DNA of 10,616 bases from Ochromonadaceae sp. CCMP2298 (lineage: Eukaryota; Sar; Synurophyceae; Ochromonadales; Ochromonadaceae): assembly GCA_026770595.1 (NCBI GenBank), contig MU634715.1:1-10616 (forward strand), given 5' to 3'. Shown one piece after another: positions 1-9,242 of this stretch (its first letter is position 1; every line of letters begins with the position of its first letter). A program made the position numbers and the translations under genes. The notes under the pieces are model-generated. The model did no database searches. It worked only from the letters and a program-made list of their open reading frames with translations, and had not been told where the DNA came from.

Positions 1-2
1 CT

Positions 3-3000
3 ACCTCTAAGCCTAAATATGCACCTGCATCTACGCTCCCACGGCCCCCCGCGCCCGCCCTTAACGTTCGCTCGATCGACTTGGAGCAGAGCGAGAGAGG
101 TTACTACCCAGGCTCTAAATCGGATAGCCTATACTGTGAAGCGTGCGCCTTCGTTGGTTACTTTCTCCCGAGTGCAAGTTCTGTCCAAGACCTCATCGAC
201 GTAATGCTGACCAAGGTCCTCGAGATCTCTAATCTTCGTAAAGACACAAGCATCCCTCCTGGCAATTATCGCTTCGAGCTTCCTTCTCAAGATGATGGCC
301 TTCACCCCTGGTTCAACGAGTTTGTCTTCTCCAAGATGCCTCTCTACACCATTGTATCTATGGGCCCCAGATTCCTCTCCTATTACTGCGAAGCTAATGG
401 TGTCCCCACGTACCTCCTCGACTTCTCCAAGCTACCTGCTAACATCTTGTGCAATGATTCCGAACCCAAGGAGGACGTCTGGTTTGACGCTGCAGTCCTC
501 GCCTTCCAGCTCTTCCGCAACCTCTTCAAGACTGGCCCTTCCCCTTCAAATCAGCGACAACGTTGGGAGTAACAACGATACCCTTCACTTCAGCGATGCC
601 CTTCAGTTTATGAAAGGAATGTGCCCCGGCGTATATTCCGATCTCACCGAAGACAAGGTCTTCTGTTTCCTCCGCGGCATGATCCAATATGCACACATGT
701 TCGAATTCACCGGCATCGACTTCCTCAACCGCAACTTCCCGGGGAAACTGCTGGGCATCTACATCTTCTTTAGAGACGAACGCAAGTCCAAAGTCTTCAT
801 CCAAGATCGGGCACTTCTCGACACTTCGGACCCCTCTACCTACGGTGTTCACGTAGCTCATACGTTGAATACCATGCGCTATCCGATCTCTGAAGATCAC
901 AATCAGGTCATTGGTGTAACTCCTCTCAGCCGCATCATCCTCAATGAAGACAATCTCCTCTGGCTCCAACACCTCGCTGCGAATAACTACGAAGTAGTAG
1001 TCAGTCTATTCCCTCTCTTTCTGGAACAGAGTCGGATTGTACAAATGCAGATGTTCTTGGGAATTTACTATCTGGAGCACCGCCCTAAGATTTCTTCGGA
1101 ATCATGTGCCATATTGGTGGCATCTACCCTCATCCTTCAATGCTTCGCCCTTTCGACACAAGAGTTCTATTATCCTCGTCACACAACTACGCTGAAGCCA
1201 TCCTTAAATCTTCCACTCCTCCTCCCGGCGCCCTCGTGAACTACTACGATCCCCCTCCTCATTTCGATCCCGTCAACTTCCAGACATACATGTGTTGTGT
1301 TGGATGGAGTCTAACGAAAGATCTGGATACTCGTCTTCTGATCGCCGCCAAGCCTATCAGTACTTCAACGGCCACCAGACCATTCGCAACATCAACACTC
1401 CTCTCGACATACGCTTTCGTATGGGTTCTAATTTGGTTCAGATCGACCCCGAGCTCCCCTTCGACAATCACCTCCGAGGCCACTGTCCTGAACATCATCC
1501 AGTCCACGCTCTCACCAAGAAGATTCGTGCCTGGTACAATGACGTCGGCACAATCGATATCCTCCAGGCCGCAGACCAAGACGCCAACCATTCTTTCATG
1601 AAGACCGAGGAGATCAGAGACATGATGTTCAAAACTTCCCACGCTGTCTATCACTTTGATGCGGCCACCATAATGGCACACCGTCAGGTCTTCGCTCCTT
1701 CAACCCCCGAACCTGAAGACAAGTTTGGACACCCTAACGAAGCCCCTCCTCCTCCAGTTCCCCCTTCGGTCCCTGCTTCCTCTTCCACATCCAACGCTAG
1801 AGGCACTGGCACTGCGCGTTCCGGCTCTTCTTCATCTTCGAACTCATCCAGCAGCTCTTCAGGATCTTCTGACGGCACACCTCCAGAACAGACCCAATAA
1901 GCACAGACAACCGTCAATACGAAGGTCAGAAGAAACCCTTTCTACAGATCAAACCAGACTAAGCCCCCTTCAGCCCGACTGGAACTTGATGGTTGCCACA
2001 GGGGCACCACCATGTACCCAGCTGAGGGCTTCGAGGGAAGACGCACTGGGGCTGATGAGAGGAACAACGCATATTACGATGCCCTCCCTCACAACGTCGC
2101 GGAGTTGTCGTTTGTGGATTCTCCTGAGGAAGAAGACCCCCCTGTCCCCGACACTTCAGGCTCCTCTTCTTCATCTGGCGCTCCCATCATACATCCTCAT
2201 GGCAATTTGGCCCAGTCCCGCCATCCTCGCCTTAACGACTCGATGTCATCTCACAGTCGTCGCGCAGCATTGGCACATTAGGCATTTAACTTGGAAACGG
2301 ACGCGCAACACGGAGAGGCTTCGGCTCATATCTACAACCCGACCCCTTTCACTCCTCCGTACCGCAGCCAACTTTAGTCCGCTCCTTCTTCTGCCTCATC
2401 ACAGCAGGGAGAGAACATTCATCCAAGCCGCTACAACAACATCTCCGGTCTCACAGCTGTTCGCACTCCCGAGGAATTCCAATCTTCTCAGTGCCCTGCA
2501 CCTACGGCCACTGCAGAGAAGGGCCCTTCTGCCTCTCGCTATCACTCTTCAAAAGGTCAACCCTCCAAGAAGCACAAGAGCCACAGCTCTGCTGACAGTG
2601 ATGTTCCCGCAAGTTCAGATGAGAGGCACCGCGAACGAGACCCAACCCCTCCTCGTTATCGCCGACCGTCTCACTCAAGGCCCTCTTACCAGACCCCTGA
2701 TGAACACGGACGTCCGACATCTCGTCATTCTTCTGACGAATGGGCTCAACCTACTTTCGGAACACGCTCTTCGGGTCGTGTAAACAGCCGCTCTTCAGGC
2801 ATCTCCACCTCCCCGCGAGAAGGTGTTCCCATCCGAGTACCTTCACAAGCTCTCGGATCCCGCCGCTTAATGCAGTTATTTAACGCATCTGCTCACACGA
2901 TCCCTTAAGACGGAGTACTCTCGAGTCGGGCTTTGGAGCTACAGTAGGATTTGGTCACCTTCTCACTCGGCTACCCTCCTCGCGTTAGAGACAGAATTAT

Positions 3001-3226
3001 CATTCTACAACACGATCTTAACGTTCCCTTCGACTACGGCGCCACTCAGATAACCTGGGACCACATTACGCTCCAGGCATCTGCAGAGTACGAAGTCTCC
3101 GAAATGAGTGATGGCACTCTCCATCTCCAAGATCCAGGGATTCTCTTCTCAGACGATAGTATATCCTGGCCCTCTACACTGCAACTACCACTACATCCTT
3201 CTATTGGGCATATGTGGATGGGTTAG
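3..3226 (+). pseudogene. Broken upstream ORF of the DIRS-order element (unrecognised, Ser/Pro/Arg-rich)
   Basis: No family is recognised. The protein can be followed through several frames. One frame is open from the window edge at 3 to about 545, so the true N-terminus lies outside. The sense then moves to the next frame (about 545-1095), back to the first (about 1095-1320), and into a third frame that carries on past 3226. That third frame is interrupted at 1898 (TAA), 2279 (TAG), 2375 (TAG), 2906 (TAA), 2945 (TAG) and 3224 (TAG), yet the composition stays protein-like across the stops. The N-terminal part is a hydrophobic/aromatic globular-looking region; after about 1740 it becomes Pro-rich, then poly-Ser, then Lys/Arg/Ser-rich between about 2540 and 2800. 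The same strand and the continuous frame into the gag-like part suggest it belongs to the retrotransposon, as an extra ORF or an extended gag. The multiple lesions indicate decay. A host gene or a nested older copy is the alternative. Confidence 0.55.
1826..1870 (+). repeat. Poly-serine coding tract
   Basis: Fifteen consecutive codons, all Ser except one Asn and one Gly, using mixed TCN and AGC codons. This is a low-complexity protein segment rather than a pure microsatellite. It follows a Pro-rich stretch (about 1740-1775) and lies just before the in-frame TAA at 1898. Confidence 0.7.
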
Positions 3227-3259
3227 AGGCATTCTGAAGCCCCAGGCCGCTCCCCTGCG

Positions 3260-4731
3260 ATGTATCAGCGTGGAGGCCGCAACTATCACCCAGACGACTT
3301 TGGCCGCCGACCCCCTTCTGCACCTCACGAAACCTGAGACTCTTCGGAGGATTATCGCCCCACCGGAAGAGGAGATCATCGTGAAGCATCGAAAAAGAGA
3401 GAGAGGAAGTCGAGCAAGTCGCAAAAGAAGAAGTCAAGCAAACGCAAACACCGCAAGTGCAACTCCTCCTCCTCTTCTGATTCAAACGACTCTGACAGCT
3501 CTGCTTCTTCAACATCCTTTTCGAACAGGGGCCCACGTCAATACATCGATGCAGCTGGACGTGAAGTGCACAAGGACAAGAGTAGTTCCACAAACATGGT
3601 GATCCGCCAATCCGACGCCTTCCGCACATTTGTACCTCAGGAGCGAATCAAACTTCTACTCCAAGAAACAGGTACTGGCCTCAACCACCTAACTGTCGCA
3701 AATCTGTGTACTGGTGCTACAAACCTGTTTATGGCTTCAATGTCATCGACGGTGGGGGGAGCCACAGCCCGCGATCCAAGCTGGTACATCGATCCCGCTT
3801 GCTCTCCATCCGACACAAGTGCCCTCAGCTTGCTCTCAAGGCACTGTTCTTCAACTTCAGCTGCGCACGAACCATCACCTCCGACAGCCTTCGCCTGTTC
3901 CATTTCCTTCCACACGCACGCGCCAGTGATCTCGCTCGCAACGGTTTCAATTTCACGCGCGCTGACTGGCTTGACGCATTCCGCGGTATGTCAGTCACCT
4001 ATGGCTGTATCTACGACAACGCCTACGACACCACCTTCCCCTCCTGTCTGAATAAAGCATATATTTAGCAGGCCGGCTTCAGTTACTCTTACGAGTTCCT
4101 AGAAATTACAACCCTCGACTTCCTCGCCAAGCTCTATGACGCCGCTAGGAATCCCAGTGATCTAGTTCTCCTGCCGGGCACTTCTGTCGCCAAGCGCCCA
4201 AAAGATCTCAACCCACAAAGCTGGGGCCGGGCTATCGTCAAAGGCTTCGACGAGCTAGTCTACTCCTTCTGTGATCCAGCAAACTTCACAAACTTCGAGT
4301 TCCGCATGCGAAGCAAGAGCACAAGGTCGAATCCCATGCACTCTCTGCAACCTCTGTCAGTTCTGAAGGTAGTTCTCCCGGCAGCACCTCACGATCCTCT
4401 ACTGACGCCACCAGCAGACCGTGTAGAGCGAGTGAGGAACCCTCGAGCAACAGTAACAAAGGATATCCCCAAGAGATCACCTACAACTGCAACAGAGGGC
4501 CTCCGCATTTGCATCAACGACGTGCTGAGACACTATAAGGTGAAAACCCTCAAGACAAACGCTACTCCCAGACCCTGTGTGTCTCCCTGCAGATACGTGC
4601 ACTTCAGACAGATTCCTCAGGATTACTTTGCTGCACTCGTCTCCGCAACCGTCGAGAAGATTGTCAACATCTCCACTTCTGACCGCGACAAGGTCATCTC
4701 CAAGATTAAAGCGGACAAGAATTTCAAGTAG
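3260..4731 (+). pseudogene. gag: gag-like ORF of the DIRS-order retrotransposon, frameshifted
   Basis: Candidate structural (gag) protein. It begins in the same frame as the upstream ORF; an ATG at 3260 is one possible start. The first part is basic and Lys/Ser-rich (about 3380-3520), with a TGA at 3335. Sense moves to the next frame somewhere between about 3640 and 3720, and that frame is then open to a TAG at 4066 and on to a TAG at 4729. The middle part (about 3720-4310) looks globular, with a W-G-R-A-I-V-K-G-F-x-E-L segment near 4220-4260 followed by an acidic/aromatic stretch. Near the C-terminus (about 4507-4610) a Cys, a His and a CVSPCRYVHF segment form a plausible metal-binding knuckle. 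Position directly before RT in the same frame supports a gag role. The assignment rests on context and general resemblance, not on a diagnostic motif. Confidence 0.6.
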
Positions 4732-4866
4732 GATCTAGGCATAGTCGCACCCACACTTTGCGACAAGCCCCTACCGACACCTACTTCTTCGACACATCAG
4801 ACTCTCTTGGTTTCCTCGCCTGTTCTCCATCCCCTCAGTTCTCAATCTGACGTGGTTTTGACGGCA

Positions 4867-6996
4867 ATGGACATCTCCTCCATAGAGGAATCTGTACGCC
4901 AAGTCAACGAGTTCGCTAAAATACTTGGTCTCAGCCGCTTCATCACTTCCAAGGATCTCTACTCTATTGTCCGAGAGGCTTACAAGTGCGCATCAGGGGA
5001 ATATAGCATTAGAGCCGCTCAGGAGTGGGCTGCAGGATATGAGTTCCCTCCTGCCCTTCTACAACGTGATCTCGATGACTTCATTGCATCTGGTCATGAC
5101 CTGGAACTATTCAGCACCCAACGTCACAAGAAGCTGGAGTCTGAACGTATCAGTCTTTCCAGAGTTTACGCGACCTTTGGTGTCAACGGCGACAAGATCC
5201 CTGGCGTGCTACTCACAGACTTCACCCACATATGCTCTGTCGCTTCTGAAGGCATCCAGCTTCATCTTCCACAAGGTTTCACTCCAAACCTGTCTCCTCC
5301 GCCACTCCGTATAAAATACGTCAGCGTCGCCCCTGCAATACACAAACTTCTCGCAGCTCAAGTTGAGTACGGAACTATCCTCATTCTCCCCCTAGCCCTA
5401 GCTCTTCTGATCACCGACGTGCATTTCTCATCGCAACACTGGGCCCAAAACAAAGGGAAACCTCAGGGGAGATCTATAGGAGACGTGTCTAACTCAGAGG
5501 ACATCAACAGCACGCCTCATATCGTCAGCAGTACCAAGAATGATCTCCGAAATTTCATTCTAGAGTATTGGGATCTAATCCACCATCCCACACTCTCCCT
5601 ACTTATGCTAATGGTACTCAAGTGCGTCGCCCTTCAAGGCTGGGATAACGTTCTTCTCTGGAAGAAGGATTTCCAAGGCGCCTTCACACTACTCTGGTTC
5701 CGCAGCAGAGATATCAAGTACCTCGCCTTTCTTCTAACGGACGGCAGAGTCGCCTTCCATCTCGCAGGAATGTTCGGTTGGGTCTGCATGCCCTATGTCT
5801 TCCAAGTACTCACACGATTACTTCTCGCGCTCGTTTCATACCTCATCGTCGGCATCAGCCTTATGTATGTCGATGAACTTATGGGAGTATCTCCCACCGT
5901 GTCAGCTGTCTCCGACATGCAACTTGCAGACAACGCAATAACCGGTCTTCTAGGCCCCTTCGCTGTAGCTGTACACAAGGATGAATGTGGTCGTGCAATG
6001 GATTGGATAGGCTGGTACATTGATCTCGATCGACGTTCACTTACGATTTCACATCGCAACCTCATGAAGACGATCCACGTCTTCTTCAATTTCGACATCA
6101 ACAAGCCCATATCCCTTTCCCATCTCGAGTCTATGGCCTCCCTCGCCAGCCGCTGCAGCCAGTTATGTCGTCAGCTACGTCCCTATACGAAAGCTTTCTA
6201 CGAGTGTCAAAAGCTATTCACAGAGCGTTACACCCTCCGTCGCATCTCCGCCCTCGCCAAGACAGACGTCTGCATCTGGCGCTCTTTCCTAGTCATGAGT
6301 AGGTTTGACTCCGACAACTTACACAGACCCATCCTGTTTATCGTCGATGAAAATCCAACGATTATCATCGAGTACGACGCATGTCTCTCGTGCATTGCAA
6401 TGGCGGTCAGCATCACATGCGCATCAGCTCCCCGTGGTCTACGCCTTCTCGGTTTCGTCAACCTTGACATACCTTTCCCGGTGAATACCGAGTCCAGACG
6501 TCAGAACACGTGTGAGTTCATCGCCATTGTATACGCGGCGTTAGTCATGCAGTGTCTACGCATTTTCAACGTATCCTGCGAATTACGAGATGACAGTGTG
6601 AGCTCTCTCAAATGGGCTATATCAGACCGCTGCTCTTCCCTCATTGCTCGACGTGCCAACATCGGCTGGACTCTCGCCACGGCTCACAACAACATCAACA
6701 TTGTACGAACGGTATTCGTCCCAGGCGACAAAAACGTTCAAATCAATAGGCTCACTCGCGAGTTATCAGCAGTGACAGTCGGCCTCCCACCAGAGTACCA
6801 GATCCACTTTCCAGCTGACCACCCCGCCGTCAGATTCATTGCCCTATGTGATCCTGAAATACCCCTCGATGGCTACTCAGATCATGTCGCACTATCTAAC
6901 GAGTTTATTACTCTCCTTTCCGATACTCGAATGTCTCTCCCACACGACATCCCGACATCTGTTCAGGTAGAGCTGGTCACTTCCGTCGCACACTAG
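4867..6996 (+). CDS. Reverse transcriptase - RNase H of a DIRS-order (Ngaro-like) retrotransposon
   Basis: Copies element RNA into DNA and removes the RNA strand. I chose the first ATG (4867, 709 aa); the frame is open back to the TAG at 4729, so translation might start earlier or by readthrough. Seen in order: a fingers segment (W-A-Q-N-K-G-K-P-Q-G-R, about 5440-5475, then GDVSN), motif A with KKDFQGAF (Asp codon 5668), a motif B-like stretch GMFGWVCMPYVFQ (5767-5805), and motif C as YVDE (5866-5877). A GLLGP...WIGWYIDLD block follows, then a thumb-like LRPYTK. RNase H follows with Asp 6376, Glu 6514 and Asp 6589/6592, but Asn at 6745 in NVQINRLTR where Asp is usual. Motif C normally has two Asp. 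No methyltransferase domain follows. The frame is unbroken, unlike its neighbours, but the two substitutions suggest reduced or lost activity. Confidence 0.85.
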   Translation: MDISSIEESVRQVNEFAKILGLSRFITSKDLYSIVREAYKCASGEYSIRAAQEWAAGYEFPPALLQRDLDDFIASGHDLELFSTQRHKKLESERISLSRVYATFGVNGDKIPGVLLTDFTHICSVASEGIQLHLPQGFTPNLSPPPLRIKYVSVAPAIHKLLAAQVEYGTILILPLALALLITDVHFSSQHWAQNKGKPQGRSIGDVSNSEDINSTPHIVSSTKNDLRNFILEYWDLIHHPTLSLLMLMVLKCVALQGWDNVLLWKKDFQGAFTLLWFRSRDIKYLAFLLTDGRVAFHLAGMFGWVCMPYVFQVLTRLLLALVSYLIVGISLMYVDELMGVSPTVSAVSDMQLADNAITGLLGPFAVAVHKDECGRAMDWIGWYIDLDRRSLTISHRNLMKTIHVFFNFDINKPISLSHLESMASLASRCSQLCRQLRPYTKAFYECQKLFTERYTLRRISALAKTDVCIWRSFLVMSRFDSDNLHRPILFIVDENPTIIIEYDACLSCIAMAVSITCASAPRGLRLLGFVNLDIPFPVNTESRRQNTCEFIAIVYAALVMQCLRIFNVSCELRDDSVSSLKWAISDRCSSLIARRANIGWTLATAHNNINIVRTVFVPGDKNVQINRLTRELSAVTVGLPPEYQIHFPADHPAVRFIALCDPEIPLDGYSDHVALSNEFITLLSDTRMSLPHDIPTSVQVELVTSVAH
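6900..6996 (+). other. Overlap of the RT and recombinase reading frames
   Basis: The recombinase frame is open from just after a TAA at 6897 and overlaps the last 97 bases of the RT frame, which sits one base ahead. Overlapping ORFs are usual in DIRS-order elements. No ATG in the recombinase frame and no classic slippery heptamer are visible here, so either the start has been lost or expression used another mechanism. Confidence 0.5.
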
Positions 6997-6998
6997 AC

Positions 6999-8214
6999 GA
7001 AGGAGCACTCCGACTACTCCGAGAGTCGGTCTCTCCTAACACACGTGCCTCCTACCTCGTTGTCTGGAGACGCTGGATTACCTTTCTACACCTCTTCTTC
7101 GAAGTTTCTATCTCCGATCAGAAGAAACACGACGACGACTACCCCCCCCTCTACTAAAATCAAGCTGACGTGAGCCGCATGATTCATATATTCGCCTACT
7201 ACATCTTTGGCGTTCTTCATCTACGCCCTGAGAGAGTCAAGCAACAGATCACTGCTCTTCGTTACCAGTTTAGCTCAAGGCGCTGTGACACGAGTGTATT
7301 CGACTGGAAGGCCCTCTCCACGCTACGTAAAGGGCTCACTCTTCAACCCCAGCCCACAATAGCTGGCTCTAATCGCAAAATGCCGTTCCCCCTCGCCATG
7401 GTCGAGTACATCCAAGATCACTACTCTATTAAGAACACTCTGATGAGCCACGCTATAGCTGTAGCGGTAGTTCTTGGCTTCTGCTGTCTCCTCCGCCCAT
7501 TCGGAGTACCTCACAGGCACCAAGTCAAACACACACGTCATCCGTTCTAGAAACGTCGAGTTTGAGTGCATAAGATACGACAAATCTTCCACCAAAAACT
7601 CCACGTTCCTGGTACCCGCCTGGAAAATGTCCAACGTAATGTGGAACAGAGTGAAACTAGTCCGCATTTACATGGATTCCGCCAAGAACTTCCACGACGG
7701 ACGTGCTCTATGGTTCTCTAGAGATACCTCCCACAAGTCCCTACAGCTTGTTCACATACTTTACAACTGGGCCAGATTGTCACGCCCAACGCTCAACGAC
7801 CAGGCCCATAACGACTTTCTCCTCTCCTACCCGAGCAACTCAGTTAGTGGTCGTGAGTCTCTATCTTACGACACCTTTGCTTCCGTAGTGGAGAGGACAG
7901 CTTCAAAGTTTGGTTTTAACCCATCCAACTTCGGCCGACACAGTCTCCGCATTGGCGGCGCCTCTCTCCTACGCACTGCAGGTGCTTCCGATATGAACAT
8001 ATGCCTAATGGGCAGATGGAAGAGCCTTCCCGCATGTCTAGGTTATCAAGAGGTCTCCACAGTCACCCACGATAAGACGCTCAATTTATTGAGAACCAAT
8101 GCCTACACAACTCGCGACATACGTCTACAGTACCGTATCCCGGAACTGAAGACCCTCGCCTCAGTTGCTCACGAGCTAAAGTTTGATCAGGATATCGACT
8201 CCGACGACGACTGA
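6999..8214 (+). pseudogene. Tyrosine recombinase of the DIRS-order retrotransposon, one stop and one frameshift
   Basis: Enzyme that integrates the circular DNA copy, replacing the DDE integrase of LTR elements. The N-terminal SAM-like region is readable from 6999 (SPNTRASYLVVWRRW, about 7029-7073) and is interrupted by TAA at 7155. The frame continues to LLRP with the first catalytic Arg at 7494. One extra base at about 7500 then shifts the frame; removing one T there would join LLRP to SEYLT. The remaining frame runs to TGA at 8212 with the catalytic core visible: H-x-x-R in GRHSLRIGG (His 7939, Arg 7948), Trp 8017 in GRWKS, and candidate nucleophile Tyr 8044. It ends in an acidic IDSDDD tail. 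The frame is open upstream to 6900, overlapping the RT frame by 97 bases, with no ATG in the overlap, so the original start mechanism is unclear. As it stands the enzyme cannot be made intact. Confidence 0.85.
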
Positions 8215-8368
8215 CACCCATAATGGTTAGTTAAACTCCTGTACTATCGCTTAAACACAGAAATGTGGATTTAACTAGTACTCGTTTTTTCTATATTCAA
8301 ACATTCACTTAAGTTGCCTTAACGGTTCCTCGTAATGTTTGTTTTTCCTGACTATCCCTTACACTATG

Positions 8369-8389
8369 GTTGTTTTTCCAAAAAACAAC
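8369..8389. repeat. Short perfect inverted repeat (hairpin)
   Basis: GTTGTTTTT (8369-8377) and AAAAACAAC (8381-8389) form a 9-bp stem with a 3-base loop, about 155 bases after the recombinase stop codon. It could form in the 3' region of the element transcript. The stem is A/T-rich and weak. Confidence 0.5.
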
Positions 8390-8994
8390 TGTTTAAAAAC
8401 GCTTTGTGTAGCTCCACAACGCAAGCCTTACTCCCAGTTGAGGGTAGCTAGCGTTACTGTGATAAGCACAATACCCATTATGTATCCCTTTATACTAACG
8501 TCTATCGACTATCTAACATGACCCGGACTCCCAAAGTATATGATGTCCTTCAACCAATTCCCATGCGGTTGATAACTTCAACATTATGTTCATACAATAT
8601 CCTTATATCATTACCTACCTTTTACAACGAACGTACATATAACCTTGGTTATTATTACAATGAACGTAAACGTAGCTATAATGCTCATTATCGGTGGAAG
8701 TATACAAATCCATATTCCCTATGGTTCATCTCAAGTGATTCCCGATTGATTATCCCATATCCCAGATATCCCATATTCTTTAAATGACGGTCTTTCAAAC
8801 CTTGTACATGTTACAGTCTTCTTACCATGACGATCATTATTCCCATTATGACTTTTCATACTAAGTCCATACTCCGACAATTACAGGAAGAATAAATACA
8901 CAGTACACATTTTGTCTTTCCAACAAAATGAGTTCAGTACTAGGTATAGATACTTTAATTATATATCATTTACCAATGAATAAATCCATATCCC

Positions 8995-9032
8995 GCATGG
9001 TACCCATAATAGTAGTGGGGAGGTACCAATGC
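8995..9032. repeat. Inverted repeat GCATGGTACC / GGTACCAATGC
   Basis: A 10-base left arm (8995-9004) pairs with 9022-9032 with one bulged A; the loop is 17 bases. Each arm contains the palindrome GGTACC. No function is evident; it may be part of a degenerate repeat at the edge of the element. Confidence 0.45.
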
Positions 9033-9133
9033 AATATCTCTAAAGAACTGTAATGGGGTTTCGATATCACATTGATTCAACATATAGTTTTGATCTTTCT
9101 GAATATATTAAGGAATATTTCGGCTGGGTTTTT

Positions 9134-9165
9134 GGGGGGACATTAGAGGGAGAATCCCACCCCCC
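9134..9165. repeat. Nested G-run / C-run hairpin
   Basis: GGGGGG (9134-9139) faces CCCCCC (9160-9165), and inside it GGGA (9148-9151) faces TCCC (9155-9158) with a GAA loop; the left side has an 8-base internal bulge. It sits where the AT-rich region ends, so it could mark an element edge, but this is not proven. Confidence 0.4.
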
Positions 9166-9190
9166 TTAAGAGATTGGTTAACCCCCACAA

Positions 9191-9208
9191 GAGTGTTTTT
9201 CAACACTC
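9191..9208. repeat. Perfect 7-bp hairpin
   Basis: GAGTGTT (9191-9197), loop TTTC, AACACTC (9202-9208). It is a compact stem-loop just downstream of the G/C-run hairpin. No U-tract follows and no nearby gene clearly ends here. Confidence 0.45.
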
Positions 9209-9242
9209 GCCCCATAAGGAAAACTATAGATATTCATATATC

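Larger units (their letters stand above)
8215..9120. other. AT-rich region without a convincing gene
   Basis: About 900 bases, clearly more AT-rich than the coding regions on either side. It should hold the 3' untranslated and terminal repeat region of the retrotransposon and/or host intergenic DNA, but the left end of the element is outside the window so terminal or split repeats cannot be matched. Two AATAAA hexamers (8891-8896, 8979-8984) could serve as poly(A) signals. An 89-codon ATG frame at 8518-8787 is rich in Tyr/Asn/Arg/Ile, as expected of chance AT-rich DNA. Two small inverted repeats are listed separately. Confidence 0.6.

Noticed and set aside
526-972. 148-codon minus-strand frame
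   Set aside because: Antisense shadow of the upstream ORF; its Glu/Asp/Val-rich composition mirrors the C/T-rich coding strand.
545-1345. Introns as an explanation for the frame changes in the upstream ORF
   Set aside because: Sense seems to pass directly from one frame to the next over a few tens of bases, leaving no room for ordinary introns; small indels fit better.
1725-2783. 352-codon plus-strand frame overlapping the broken upstream ORF
   Set aside because: Leu/Thr/Arg/Pro-rich shadow. The neighbouring frame gives a coherent Ser/Arg/Lys-rich protein over the same span, with lysine/serine runs continuing past its stops.
5793-6110. 105-codon minus-strand frame
   Set aside because: Antisense of the RT palm region, where the plus frame has clear RT motifs.
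8518-8787. 89-codon ATG frame in the AT-rich region
   Set aside because: Amino-acid content (Tyr, Asn, Ile, Arg) follows from AT-rich DNA, with no recognisable motif and no supporting context.
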